Shown piece after piece: positions 14,803 through 22,722 of a stretch of 29,935 nucleotides of DNA. This DNA is from Anaerolineales bacterium UBA3940 (lineage in GTDB: Bacteria; Chloroflexota; Anaerolineae; Aggregatilineales; UBA3940). Position 1 is the first letter of the stretch. The number at the start of each line of letters is the position of its first letter. The position numbers were made by a program, and so were the translations under genes. The notes beneath the pieces were generated by a model. It was not told the origin of the DNA and ran no database searches. It saw only the letters and a list, made by a program, of their open reading frames with translations. The stretch is taken from the NCBI GenBank assembly GCA_002385675.1, contig DGDY01000324.1, forward strand, positions 1 through 29,935, read 5' to 3'.

Positions 14803-15177
14803 CTAGCCCCAGCGCTGCATCACAAGACGGATGCTGCCGTCTTCCTGCACTTCCTCGGCAACCGACTGCCAGCCCTGCTTCTGCGCCTGGTCCAGCACGG
14901 TGAGGTACGCATAGCGCTGCGTCACGCGGTTGAGAAAACCCTCACGGTCAATGCGCAGACCCCAGAAGTCGGCCACCATCACGACGTTCTGCCCCTCACG
15001 GCGGAAGCCGAGGTTGTATTCCGAACCGGTCTGCACGACGAGGTCGGCCCGCTCCTGCTGGCCGTTGTAGCCGCGCACGGGTGCGTTTTCAACCACCTCA
15101 AAGCCGAGGTCCTCAAGCGCCCGGCGAACCGTATCCAGGTCGCGCAGTTGTGTTCTTACTCGTGTGAAGTGAGACAT
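14803..15177 (-). CDS. DUF1257 / Ycf35 family protein
   Basis: The 124-residue protein begins MSHFTRVRTQLRDLDTVRRA and contains RGYNGQQERADLVV, EGFLNRVTQRYAYLTVLD and the C-terminal DGSIRLVMQRWG. These are the recognisable landmarks of Ycf35 (DUF1257), a family named from red-algal plastid genomes and conserved in cyanobacteria without a settled function. Finding it with a Ycf46-like ATPase and DUF2997 recreates a cyanobacterial/plastid association in a likely Chloroflexota genome. GGAGGGTGGG lies just before the ATG. A 211-nt non-coding region upstream carries an extended -10 promoter candidate, so the gene likely opens its own transcript with DUF2997. Confidence 0.9.
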   Translation of the reverse strand: MSHFTRVRTQLRDLDTVRRALEDLGFEVVENAPVRGYNGQQERADLVVQTGSEYNLGFRREGQNVVMVADFWGLRIDREGFLNRVTQRYAYLTVLDQAQKQGWQSVAEEVQEDGSIRLVMQRWG

Positions 15178-15275
15178 CGCCCACCCTCCATTGGCCAGAG
15201 TGCACTGTTCACCCCGGCATCATTCGACTTGCGTGCTTGGCGTGTGAGATCGTGCTCCGGGCACTCACAACCTAG

Positions 15276-15284
15276 AGTATAGCA
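15276..15284 (-). promoter_or_regulatory. Extended -10 promoter candidate for DUF1257-DUF2997
   Basis: On the minus strand TGCTATACT (15284-15276) is an extended -10 element (TGn plus a hexamer one base from consensus). No good -35 is seen. It would start transcription near 15269, giving an about 90-nt leader before the DUF1257 ATG. The remaining 15178-15388 region shows no gene. Confidence 0.4.
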
Positions 15285-15388
15285 GGCCAGGGCACGTTAC
15301 GACAGTGTGTTGGGAAGCCCTAATCCGCCTGGGCGCCGGGTTCAACCCCACCCTCGTCGTTCAGCCTTCGGCAGCCCGACAGGCTTTC

Positions 15389-15844
15389 CTACCCCTCGAC
15401 TCGCTCCCCCCAGTAGTCGAGCACCTCGTCAATCACAGCGAGGTCGGCCTCCAGTTCGGCGGCGCGGCGGCGTCGCAGCCAGCGGCGGCACTGGGCCAGC
15501 TCTTCAAGCACCTCACGCCGCTCCAGCCGGATTTCATCCAGCGCCTCCCCGTCTGTCAGTGGGCGGAACGGCTCGCCGCGCAGGTCGCTCTCCTCCCGAT
15601 TGTCGATGTTCCGCGCCTGGATGCGCGCCCGCAGCCGGCGGATACTCCACACGCGGTCCATGTTGCCGCGACGGTGCGCCCGGTGCTGCTCGGCGAGCAA
15701 ATAGGCTGCGATAGACGGCCACTGCCGCCGCTTGCCGCCCAGCATCGGCGCGCGCTCGTTCTCAAAGCCCGGCAGTTCCGGCTCGCGGCCCGTCGGCTCA
15801 AAACCCACATCGCCGCCAAACCCATCACGTCCTGTACCCGTCAT
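15389..15844 (-). CDS. Hypothetical basic helical protein between AAA ATPase and DUF1257
   Basis: I do not recognise this 151-residue protein. The first 40 residues are Gly/Pro-rich and probably disordered. The remainder is strongly charged and helical, with a basic segment (HRAHRRGNMDRVWSIRRLRAR) and a likely coiled coil near the C terminus (EIRLERREVLEELAQCRRWL, AAELEADLAVIDEVLDYW). It starts 27 nt after the ATPase stop on the same strand, so it is probably co-transcribed. It could be an adaptor or nucleic-acid-binding subunit of the ATPase. A weak GGGG stretch is the only Shine-Dalgarno candidate. The long opposite-strand open frame across this area is a shadow of the coding bias. Confidence 0.65.
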   Translation of the reverse strand: MTGTGRDGFGGDVGFEPTGREPELPGFENERAPMLGGKRRQWPSIAAYLLAEQHRAHRRGNMDRVWSIRRLRARIQARNIDNREESDLRGEPFRPLTDGEALDEIRLERREVLEELAQCRRWLRRRRAAELEADLAVIDEVLDYWGERVEG

Positions 15845-15871
15845 CTCTGCGCCCCTGCTGCTGGGTTTGCT

Positions 15872-17398
15872 TTAGCGAGGCAGGCCGGCATCGCCGAACA
15901 ACTGGCCGATCAGCCCCGACTGTGCCGCGTCGGAGCTGGCCGGGCGGCAGCGTCCGCTCTGCGCCCATTCCTGCAGCCGCACGATGCGCTCCTGGGCGGT
16001 TTTGCTGAGCGGCACGATGGCAGACATCGCGCGGAGGATGTCCTCGGTCGTAAACTCGCGCCGCTCGTTAAAGGCAAAGTGCATGGCCTCGAAGATCGCC
16101 TGCTCGATCTCCGCCCCGTTGAAGCCCTCGCTCTGAAAGGCGAGCTGGTCCACATCGAACTCGCGCAGGCGGTTGGGGCGAACCTTGCCCAGATGCACCT
16201 CAAAGATCTCGCGCCGCTCGCGCTCGCTCGGCAGGTCGATAAAGAAGATCTCGTCGAAGCGGCCCTTGCGCAGAACCTCCGGCGGCAGCGCCTCAACCGA
16301 GTTAGCCGTGGCGGCGATGAACACCGGCGACTGCTTCTCCTCCATCCACGTCAGGATGGTCGCAAAGACGCGGGCGCTCGTGCCGGAGTCCCCCACGAAG
16401 CTCGACCCCAGCCCGGCGAAGCCCTTGTCCAGCTCGTCGATGAACAGCACACAGGGGGCCATCGCCTCGGCAATGCGGATCATCTCGCGCGTCTTGGCCT
16501 CGCTCTCGCCGACAAGCCCGCCCATCAGCCGCCCCACGTCGAGGCGCAACAGCGGAAGCTGCCACAGGCTGGCCGTCGCCTTCGCAGAGAGCGACTTGCC
16601 CGTGCCCTGAATGCCAACGAGCAGGATGCCCTTCGGGTACGGCAGGCCGTAATCGCGCGCCTCCGCCGTGAAGGCCGCCGCACGCTGCTCCAGCCACAGC
16701 TTGAGGATGTCCAGCCCGCCGATGTCGTCCACTGTCTCTGTCGCGGGCCAGAACTCCAACACTTCGGTGCGGCGGATGCGCTGCTTCTTTTCCTCCAGCA
16801 TAAGCGGGATGGCCCGCTCGTCGAGCCGCCCGTAGCTCGCCACGGCCCGCGCCAGCCCCAGCCGGATGCGGCTCATCATCAAGCCCTGGCACGCCTTCAC
16901 GAGCGCATCGCGCCCGCCGTGCGACAGCCGCACCGGCACCCGCTCCAGCACCGCGTCAAGCTCGGCGTCGATCTCGTCGTAGGTGGGCGGATTCAGGTCG
17001 AGCACGGTGATCTCTTCGGCGAGGTCTGGCGGCACACGGAAGCTCGGCGCGAGGATGATCATTGTCTTGCGCGTGCTGCTCAGATGGCGGGCGAGGTTGC
17101 GCACCTTGCGGGCGATCTGCACGTCGTCCAGAAAGCGGTGGAAGTCCCGCATAACGAAGATCGCGGGCACATCCTCCCGCGCCTTCTCGATCTCCTCCAG
17201 CGCCTGGAAGGGGTTGCCCCGCCCGACGCCCCCGGCAAAGCCGTTGACGAAGTCCCATATGTGCAGTTCGCGCGGGGGCGAGCCATAATCCGCCACATCT
17301 GCGATGAGCTGCTCAGCGCGCTCTTCTTCGGGCGTCGGCACGTAAATAATGGGGTAGCTAGAGCGGATGAGGAGGTCGAGTTCCTGTTCAAATACCAT
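15872..17398 (-). CDS. Ycf46-like AAA ATPase
   Basis: This 508-residue protein has an N-terminal degenerate P-loop-like half (about 1-215, beginning FEQELDLLIRSSYPIIYVPT, with MRDFHRFLDD). A classical AAA module follows: WPATETVDDIGGLDILKLWL, Walker A GIQGTGKS (262-269), Walker B VLFIDE (317-322), IAATAN (sensor 1) and LRKGRFDEIFFIDLP with the arginine finger. A C-terminal helical lid completes it (GFNGAEIEQAIFEAM). GIQGTGKS in place of GPPGTGKT is characteristic of Ycf46. From memory, Ycf46 in a cyanobacterium has been linked to regulation of photosynthesis and CO2 use, but its mechanism is unknown. It is the first gene of the AAA/DUF1257/Hsp70 run, and its promoter overlaps that of a divergent lipoprotein. 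Confidence 0.9.
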   Translation of the reverse strand: MVFEQELDLLIRSSYPIIYVPTPEEERAEQLIADVADYGSPPRELHIWDFVNGFAGGVGRGNPFQALEEIEKAREDVPAIFVMRDFHRFLDDVQIARKVRNLARHLSSTRKTMIILAPSFRVPPDLAEEITVLDLNPPTYDEIDAELDAVLERVPVRLSHGGRDALVKACQGLMMSRIRLGLARAVASYGRLDERAIPLMLEEKKQRIRRTEVLEFWPATETVDDIGGLDILKLWLEQRAAAFTAEARDYGLPYPKGILLVGIQGTGKSLSAKATASLWQLPLLRLDVGRLMGGLVGESEAKTREMIRIAEAMAPCVLFIDELDKGFAGLGSSFVGDSGTSARVFATILTWMEEKQSPVFIAATANSVEALPPEVLRKGRFDEIFFIDLPSERERREIFEVHLGKVRPNRLREFDVDQLAFQSEGFNGAEIEQAIFEAMHFAFNERREFTTEDILRAMSAIVPLSKTAQERIVRLQEWAQSGRCRPASSDAAQSGLIGQLFGDAGLPR

Positions 17399-17444
17399 CC
17401 CAACAATCCTGTCGATTGCGTCCGGACCTGCTTACATGTTATGG

Positions 17445-17452
17445 ATTATACT
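17445..17452. promoter_or_regulatory. Overlapping divergent -10 elements between the AAA ATPase and a lipoprotein
   Basis: The eight bases ATTATACT read TATAAT on the minus strand (17450-17445), about 47 nt before the ATPase ATG. On the plus strand they read TATACT (17447-17452), about 37 nt before the lipoprotein GTG. Neither has a clear -35. The two polymerase sites would exclude each other. Proposed from spacing only. Confidence 0.38.
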
Positions 17453-17488
17453 ACACGAGATCGATCCTGCACCGACTGGAGAAACGCC

Positions 17489-18364
17489 GTGACCCTGCAC
17501 CGCCTGCTTGCTGCCGTCACGCTTGCGCTTGTGCTCTCCGCCTGCGTGGCTCCACCTGAGTCCATCCCGCCGACCTCGACGCTCGCGCCGAGCGCGACGC
17601 CTGAAGTGCCGACACCGACGCTATCCGCGCCAGCGGAAATCGCACCCACCCCCGAACCGCCGACGCCCATGCCTGTCACGCCGGTCAGCGCGCCGGGCCC
17701 CTGCGAGCATCTGCTCTGGCCGCTCGTGGACGGTGCAAGCTGGACGTACCGCCTCACCACGCCGGAGGGCGAGCAGACCATCGAGCTGGCGGCGAGCGTC
17801 GGTGATGTTGGCGCAACGCTGACCGCAGACGGCGAGTCGCGCCAGATGATCTGTGGCGAGGGCGCGCTCGCGGGCCTGCCGCCGCTCCCCGTCGCCCACC
17901 CCGCACTGGGAACCGGGCTCACGGGCGGCAACCCGCGCGGCGATCTTCTGCCCGCGCCGGGCACGCTGCTGCCGCTTGGCCAGCCCGCCGGGTGGGACAT
18001 CGAGCTTGACGCGGGCGGGATGATCACGCTGCCGGGTGAGGAAGGCAGCACCACGCTCCCGGTGACGGGCGGCAGGCTTGTGCTTATCCATGAGACAGGC
18101 GAGTTGGAGACGATCAGCACACCGGCGGGGGACCTGCTCGCGCTGCCCGTCAACCGTGATGCCCTGTTCGACCTGGAGGTCACAGCGGCGGACGGCTCAA
18201 CGCGTAGCGTGATCGTCAGCGCCTCATCGCGGCTGCACTACGCCGAGGGCGTGGGGCTGGTGCGTGCCGAGTACCGGGGCGGCATGGTCAGCACCGAAGA
18301 CGGCGCCTGGCCGCTTGACCCCGGATCGGTGCTTGAGTTGACAGCCTACAGCGTACCGCGCTGA
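17489..18364 (+). CDS. Secreted lipoprotein of unknown function
   Basis: With the GTG at 17489 the protein has 291 residues. It begins with a type II signal peptide, HRLLAAVTLALVLSAC, with lipobox cysteine 19, so it should be anchored on the outer face of the membrane. Residues about 22-65 are a Thr/Pro-rich spacer (PTPTLSAPAEIAPTPEPPTP). The rest looks like a beta-rich domain with the opening CEHLLWPLVDGASWTYR, a pattern seen in extracellular domains that bind or sense. No catalytic motif was recognised. GGAG lies 7 nt before the GTG. An in-frame ATG at 17441 overlaps the predicted -10 box and is less likely. The open frame extends far upstream without a stop, but that part is not coding. 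Confidence 0.8.
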   Translation: MTLHRLLAAVTLALVLSACVAPPESIPPTSTLAPSATPEVPTPTLSAPAEIAPTPEPPTPMPVTPVSAPGPCEHLLWPLVDGASWTYRLTTPEGEQTIELAASVGDVGATLTADGESRQMICGEGALAGLPPLPVAHPALGTGLTGGNPRGDLLPAPGTLLPLGQPAGWDIELDAGGMITLPGEEGSTTLPVTGGRLVLIHETGELETISTPAGDLLALPVNRDALFDLEVTAADGSTRSVIVSASSRLHYAEGVGLVRAEYRGGMVSTEDGAWPLDPGSVLELTAYSVPR

Positions 18365-18399
18365 GCCCCACAACACCGCGGCCCCGGCCCCTCCCCTGC

Positions 18400-18428
18400 T
18401 GGACCGCCCCGGTTGGCCTTTGTATAAT
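18400..18428 (+). promoter_or_regulatory. Promoter of sucCD
   Basis: TGGACC (18400-18405) and a consensus TATAAT (18423-18428) are separated by 17 nt. The predicted start near 18435 gives an about 55-nt leader before the sucC GTG. Confidence 0.65.
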
Positions 18429-18489
18429 GTGAGAGCGATAAGCTCTGTATGTAGTTCCCTCTAACCTAATTCAGCCACGAGGAGTCAAC

Positions 18490-19629
18490 GTGAAGCTCCA
18501 CGAATATCAGTCCAAGTTCCGGTTTGCCGAGTTCGGCATACCTATTCCGCGTGGGAAGATCGCCACCACACCGGAAGAAGCCTTTCAGATCGCAAAGGAG
18601 ATCGGCGGGCCAACCGTCGTGAAGGCGCAGGTGCTCGTCGGCGGGCGCGGCAAGGCGGGGGGCGTCAAGCTGGCCCGCACGCCCGAGGAGGCCGAACAGC
18701 ACGCCGCAAGCATCCTGGGCATGAACATCAAGGGGCTGACGGTTAAGAAGGTGCTCATCGACCCCGCAGCCGACATCCGCACGGAGATCTACCTCGGCGT
18801 GACGACCGACCGCACCGAGCGCCGCACCGTTGTCATGGCATCGTCGGAAGGCGGCATGGACATCGAGGAAGTGGCCGCTAAGTCCCCGGATAAGATCGCC
18901 AAGGTGTGGGTTCATCCCTTCCTGGGGCTGCGCGATTACCAGGCGCGCGACATCGCCAACGCCATCGGCCTGCCCCGCGAGCACTGGCGCGAGTTTATCC
19001 AGATTGCAAAGGGGCTGTACGACGCCTACGTTCAGAGCGACGCCACGCTCGCCGAGATCAACCCGCTGGTTATCACCGGCGAGGGCAGTCTGCTGGCGGT
19101 TGACGGCAAGATGGTGCTCGATGATAACGCGCTGTTCCGCCACCCGCAGCTTGCGGAGATGCGCGATACCGACGAAGAAGCACCCGCCGAGACGCGCGCC
19201 CGTAACGCCGGGCTGAGCTTCGTCAAGCTCAACGGCGAGATCGGCTGCATGGTGAACGGCGCCGGGCTGGCAATGACGACGATGGACATGATCAAGCTGT
19301 TTGGCGGTGAGCCTGCCAACTTCCTCGACATCGGCGGCGGGGCGCAGGCCGACAAAGTCGCGACCGCCATGCAGATCATCCTCGATGACCCGAACGTCAA
19401 AGCCGTGCTGATCAACATCTTCGGCGGCATCACGCGCGCGGATGAGGTGGCACGGGGCGTCGTCGAGGCGATCGAGAAGGTCAAGCCCAACGTGCCGTTC
19501 GTCGCCCGGCTGGTCGGCACAAACGAGGCCGAGGGCCGTGAGATTCTCAACCAGGCGAACATGATAACTGCAACCTCACTGGCCGAAGCCGCGAAGCTCG
19601 CGGTTGAAGCCGCGCAGAGCGCCTCCTAG
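18490..19629 (+). CDS. sucC: Succinate--CoA ligase subunit beta
   Basis: This is the nucleotide-binding subunit of succinyl-CoA synthetase, which makes ATP or GTP from succinyl-CoA in the TCA cycle. The 379-residue protein starts at GTG 18490 with GGAG 5 nt upstream. The ATP-grasp domain shows [40 protein letters not shown] and AEINPLVI. The C-terminal ligase domain shows [30 protein letters not shown] and [10 protein letters not shown]. Length and motifs are complete. The sucD start follows 22 nt after the stop. The pair stands alone between its own promoter and terminator, without other TCA genes. Confidence 0.97.
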   Translation: MKLHEYQSKFRFAEFGIPIPRGKIATTPEEAFQIAKEIGGPTVVKAQVLVGGRGKAGGVKLARTPEEAEQHAASILGMNIKGLTVKKVLIDPAADIRTEIYLGVTTDRTERRTVVMASSEGGMDIEEVAAKSPDKIAKVWVHPFLGLRDYQARDIANAIGLPREHWREFIQIAKGLYDAYVQSDATLAEINPLVITGEGSLLAVDGKMVLDDNALFRHPQLAEMRDTDEEAPAETRARNAGLSFVKLNGEIGCMVNGAGLAMTTMDMIKLFGGEPANFLDIGGGAQADKVATAMQIILDDPNVKAVLINIFGGITRADEVARGVVEAIEKVKPNVPFVARLVGTNEAEGREILNQANMITATSLAEAAKLAVEAAQSAS

Positions 19630-19651
19630 CTTAACGAGAGGAAGAGGACCC

Positions 19652-20512
19652 GTGAGCATTCTAGTCAATAAAGAGACGCGGCTCATCGTGCAGGGCATTA
19701 CGGGCCGCGAGGGGCAGTTCCATACGGAGCAGATGGTGGCGTACGGGACGAACGTCGTTGCAGGCGTCACCCCCGGCAAGGGCGGCGAGTGGGTTGACAA
19801 GATCCCGGTGTTTGACACCGTTCATGGCGCGGTTGAGGCAACCGGGGCCAACGCCACCGTTATCTACGTGCCTGCTCGTTTCGCCGCCGACGCAATCTAT
19901 GAGGCGGCAGATGCGGGCGTCCCGCTCATCGTGTGTATCACCGAAGGCATCCCCATTCTCGACATGATCCAGGTGCGCGCCTTCCTCGATCAGAAGGGTG
20001 TGCGGCTCATCGGGCCAAACTGCCCTGGCCTGCTGACACCCGGCGAGGCGAAGGTTGGCATTATGCCGGGTAACATCGCCATACCCGGCACGGTCGGTGT
20101 GGTTTCGCGCTCCGGCACGCTGACGTACGAGGTCATCGATGCGCTGACCCGGGCCGGTATCGGCCAGTCCACCGCCGTCGGGATCGGCGGCGACCCGATC
20201 AAAGGGACGGACTTCATCGACGTGCTGAAGCTTTTCGAGGACGACCCTCTCACCGAACAGATCGTGCTGATCGGCGAGATCGGCGGCACAGATGAGGAGG
20301 CCGCGGCTCGCTACATCGCCGAGAATATCACCAAGCCGGTCGTCGCCTTCATTGCCGGGCGGACGGCGCCGCCGGGCAAGCGCATGGGCCACGCGGGGGC
20401 CATTGTTGAGGGCGGACAGGGCACGGCAGAGGAGAAAATCAAGGCGCTGGAGAGCGTCGGCGTCAAGGTTGCCGAGCACCCGGAGCAGATTCCCGACCTG
20501 CTGAAAGCCTAG
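19652..20512 (+). CDS. sucD: Succinate--CoA ligase subunit alpha
   Basis: This is the CoA-binding, phosphohistidine-carrying subunit of succinyl-CoA synthetase. From GTG 19652 (AAGAGGA upstream) it has 286 residues, the usual size. An earlier in-frame start at 19604 lies inside sucC and is rejected. Motifs are [15 protein letters not shown] for CoA binding, [30 protein letters not shown], and [20 protein letters not shown] with the phosphorylated histidine at His247. A textbook terminator begins 18 nt after the stop. Confidence 0.97.
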   Translation: MSILVNKETRLIVQGITGREGQFHTEQMVAYGTNVVAGVTPGKGGEWVDKIPVFDTVHGAVEATGANATVIYVPARFAADAIYEAADAGVPLIVCITEGIPILDMIQVRAFLDQKGVRLIGPNCPGLLTPGEAKVGIMPGNIAIPGTVGVVSRSGTLTYEVIDALTRAGIGQSTAVGIGGDPIKGTDFIDVLKLFEDDPLTEQIVLIGEIGGTDEEAAARYIAENITKPVVAFIAGRTAPPGKRMGHAGAIVEGGQGTAEEKIKALESVGVKVAEHPEQIPDLLKA

Positions 20513-20530
20513 TATCACCGGTCCAGATGC

Positions 20531-20560
20531 AAAGAGCGGCCCGCAAAGGCCGCTCTTTTT
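20531..20560 (+). terminator. Intrinsic terminator of sucCD
   Basis: AAAGAGCGGCC (20531-20541) pairs perfectly with GGCCGCTCTTT (20548-20558) around a 6-nt loop and ends in TTTTT. The A run before the stem could give some termination on the minus strand as well, protecting sucCD from the convergent unit. Confidence 0.93.
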
Positions 20561-20610
20561 GTGTCATTCGCTTTGAGATTTAACGTCCTCAGACGGGCTA
20601 ACGTTATCCC

Positions 20611-20629
20611 ATCCGCACCACCTGCGGAT
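20611..20629 (-). other. Small hairpin at the stop of the two-helix membrane protein gene
   Basis: ATCCGCA (20611-20617) pairs with TGCGGAT (20623-20629) around CCACC, touching the TAA stop at 20631-20629. There is no U tract, so it is at best a weak terminator for the minus-strand unit 20629-22503. Confidence 0.35.
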
Positions 20630-20853
20630 TATTCTTCATGCCCGTTGTGAACAGTCGAGAGCACCACCGTCACGCCCAGCACAATCAGTGACAGCCCGAT
20701 CACGGTCGCGATGAACTGGTAGTGCCCGTAGTATGCGCGGGTGCGCCCCAGCCCGATGAGGTCCGCGAGCACTGCGACGACGACAAACGCCGCCCCCGCG
20801 ATGATAAGCCCTACACCAATGGCCGACGGCGAGGGCCGCGCTTGTCTGCTCAT
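20629..20853 (-). CDS. Small two-helix membrane protein
   Basis: This 74-residue protein has a short basic N terminus (MSRQARPSPSA) and two transmembrane segments: IGVGLIIAGAAFVVVAVLADLIG and, after a polar loop (RTRAYYGHYQ), FIATVIGLSLIVLGVTVVL. It ends in a short polar tail. I chose the ATG at 20853 because AGGAAGG lies 5 nt upstream. In-frame starts further up would run into the preceding gene. It starts 28 nt after the six-cysteine protein and is probably co-transcribed. No family or function was recognised. Confidence 0.75.
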   Translation of the reverse strand: MSRQARPSPSAIGVGLIIAGAAFVVVAVLADLIGLGRTRAYYGHYQFIATVIGLSLIVLGVTVVLSTVHNGHEE

Positions 20854-20881
20854 CCCAACCTTCCTGTTACCGGTGACGGGA

Positions 20882-21604
20882 CTACTGGTTCGCACGCCAG
20901 GCCTCTTCGAGACAGTCCTGGGCGTTGCCCTGGTTCGGGCCAGGCCCCGGCGAGATGCAGTTGAAGAACACATCCGGGTCCGCGTCCTGTGCGCTGATAA
21001 AGCTGCGTGCCGACTGGCATTCGCTCTGGTTATCCGGGTTCTGGCAGTAGTCGAAGCAGCCCACCCCGCTCTGGAAGATGCAGGTCAGCGGCGGCAGCGC
21101 CAGGTTAGGCGCGGGCACTGTCGGCGTGGGCTCCGGCGTCGGGGTCGGCGTCTCGGTTGGTGTGGGGCTGGGTGTCACCGTGGGCACAGGCGGCCCAAAG
21201 ATGCCGCCGCCCGGCATGAAGCTGCTGAGGATAGCCAGGAAAACGACAATCAGAACACCGAGCACGACCAGCCCGCCGATGATAAGGAACGCCTGGCGGC
21301 TGCGAGCCGCTTCCCGCGGCACCGGCGCCGCCGGTGGCACCGGTACGGTGCCCGTCACCCGCGAGGGCGGCGCGGGCGGCTCGTCCAGCCCGCCCTGCCG
21401 GGCGAGCGCCTCCCGCGCGGCACGCGCCCGCTCCCGTGCCCGCGAAATCGCCGGCGGATCATCGTCGAGGGGCTCGTCATAGTACGGATCGCGGGGAGGC
21501 GGAGCAGGCTCCGGTTCCTGCCCCTGTCCCTGCCCGCGAATACGCCGGATGCGGTCTTCGGCTGCGTCGCGCTCGTCATCGCTGTTGAATTCAAATCTGG
21601 CCAT
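20882..21604 (-). CDS. Single-pass membrane protein with six-cysteine extracellular domain
   Basis: I do not recognise the family. The 240 residues split into four parts. The first is a charged, Pro-rich cytoplasmic region (1-100, with ARERARAAREALARQ). The second is a transmembrane helix (about 105-128, AFLIIGGLVVLGVLIVVFLA). The third is a Thr/Pro linker (140-165, PTPTETPTPTPEPTPT). The fourth is an outer domain of about 65 residues with six cysteines (175, 183, 187, 196, 216, 231), enough for three disulfides. There is no signal peptide; topology follows from the linker and cysteines being outside. Thr/Pro linkers are common in Chloroflexota surface proteins. GAGGAAAA precedes the ATG. Confidence 0.8.
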   Translation of the reverse strand: MARFEFNSDDERDAAEDRIRRIRGQGQGQEPEPAPPPRDPYYDEPLDDDPPAISRARERARAAREALARQGGLDEPPAPPSRVTGTVPVPPAAPVPREAARSRQAFLIIGGLVVLGVLIVVFLAILSSFMPGGGIFGPPVPTVTPSPTPTETPTPTPEPTPTVPAPNLALPPLTCIFQSGVGCFDYCQNPDNQSECQSARSFISAQDADPDVFFNCISPGPGPNQGNAQDCLEEAWRANQ

Positions 21605-21711
21605 ATCGTTTTTCCTCGTGGCGAACGGCTGAGCACCCTTGCACAGTCATGACGGGCGGTGCCCAGAGAACAACAATGAATTGAGATGAGTGCGTTGCTC
21701 AATCGCGCCGG

Positions 21712-22503
21712 TTAGGGCTGACTCATATTAAACCGCAAAGTGCTGAGGACGGGAAGCACTTCATCTAATCCGCATTCGGTGCCCCGGTAGCTGATGCGCA
21801 CAACGCGATTGATGCCAATCACATCGGCGTAAATGCCGCCGCTTTCCCCGCTCGACGACGCCCACGTGAAGCCCGTCGCCATCAGGTCGCCCAGCGCCTG
21901 CGGCTGCACCGGCGATAGCTCGGCGAGGTCGGCGCGGTTGACGAAGCTGTTGTAGGTCGCCTGCAGGTTGGCCTCCGCCGAGTCCCCGGTGGTGACGTAG
22001 ATCAGCAGCGAGCAGGTATCGGCGTCGGCGGCCCAGTCGGGCTGCAGGCCGATAGCCTGCCCCGGCGTGGTGTTGAGCGAGGCAGCCAGCCCGCCATCGA
22101 TGTTAAGCGGCTTCCACGCGGCAGGCGCGCCTATACAGAACGTGTCCCGCAGGTGCAGCACGAAGTCGCCCGGCAGTTCGCACTGGCCGGTCAGGCTGGC
22201 GATGGGCGTACCGAGCGCGGCAGTCGCCGCGAGCGTGGGGAACGGCTCGTCAGTCGCGGTCGGCTGGGCACCCTGCTCGGCGACCCATGCCGCAGTAGAC
22301 GCTGCCTCTGCCTGGAGAGTCTGCGACAACGCCGGGTCGGATGTGCCCTCGAAGGCGGGCAGTTCGTCGTCGGCAGGCCGAACAGGGAGGTCGACCTCCT
22401 CACGCCCACGGCAGGCAGCCAGCAGCAGAGCGGCGATGACACCAAGCGTCGCCGCCCTGCTCCAGCGAAAATGATTTAACCGGAAGCAGTGCAGGCAAAA
22501 CAT
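21712..22503 (-). CDS. Lipoprotein of unknown function
   Basis: This 263-residue predicted lipoprotein has a basic N terminus and a hydrophobic segment ATLGVIAALLLAAC with lipobox cysteine 31. An Ala/Thr-rich spacer follows (about 35-105). The C-terminal domain (about 105-263, from GQCELPGDFVLHLRDTFCIG) contains four cysteines and ends GTECGLDEVLPVLSTLRF. The domain may bind a ligand or partner, but nothing catalytic was seen. It is divergent from the amino-acid transporter operon and lies 107 nt upstream of the six-cysteine membrane protein on the same strand. No clear Shine-Dalgarno precedes the ATG at 22503, so the exact start is uncertain. Confidence 0.78.
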   Translation of the reverse strand: MFCLHCFRLNHFRWSRAATLGVIAALLLAACRGREEVDLPVRPADDELPAFEGTSDPALSQTLQAEAASTAAWVAEQGAQPTATDEPFPTLAATAALGTPIASLTGQCELPGDFVLHLRDTFCIGAPAAWKPLNIDGGLAASLNTTPGQAIGLQPDWAADADTCSLLIYVTTGDSAEANLQATYNSFVNRADLAELSPVQPQALGDLMATGFTWASSSGESGGIYADVIGINRVVRISYRGTECGLDEVLPVLSTLRFNMSQP

Positions 22504-22605
22504 ACCGTCATGTTACCGCAGGAGTTTAGCCCGGCAAAAAACCCGGCGAGGCGGCGGTTCCGCCCACAAAGGCGATTATCCTGACCTAAAACGCCTAACT
22601 GGGGC

Positions 22606-22634
22606 TTGACAGGGCACTACAGTATCTGTAGCAT
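22606..22634 (+). promoter_or_regulatory. Promoter of the branched-chain amino-acid-type transporter operon
   Basis: A consensus TTGACA (22606-22611) and TAGCAT (22629-22634) are 17 nt apart. Transcription would begin near 22641, leaving an about 190-nt leader before the binding-protein ATG. The rest of 22504-22605 has no gene. Confidence 0.7.
22617..22631. promoter_or_regulatory. Palindromic operator candidate between -35 and -10
   Basis: CTACAGTATCTGTAG is a perfect 6-3-6 inverted repeat lying in the promoter spacer and reaching into the -10 box. A bound regulator would block polymerase. No regulator gene adjoins the operon, so the protein that would bind is unknown. Confidence 0.55.
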
Positions 22635-22655
22635 TTGTAACTAATAAGGAGGGCG

Positions 22656-22686
22656 GGCGTCCTGCCCAGTGTGGCGGACGCCTTTT
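22656..22686 (+). promoter_or_regulatory. Leader hairpin followed by a U run, possible attenuator
   Basis: GGCGTCC (22656-22662) pairs with GGACGCC (22676-22682), followed at once by TTTT (22683-22686), about 15-45 nt after the predicted transcript start. The 13-nt loop leaves room for alternative pairing. It has the form of a premature terminator. Confidence 0.5.
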
Positions 22687-22722
22687 GCCATAGCACCTCA
22701 CCAGCCAAAGGAGGGAGAAGCT

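Noticed and set aside
15305..18364. A 1019-codon plus-strand open frame
   Set aside because: Only the last 291 codons (from GTG 17489) look like a protein. The first two-thirds is antisense to the AAA ATPase and the 151-residue gene and shows the low-complexity, His/Arg/Leu-rich composition of a GC-bias shadow.
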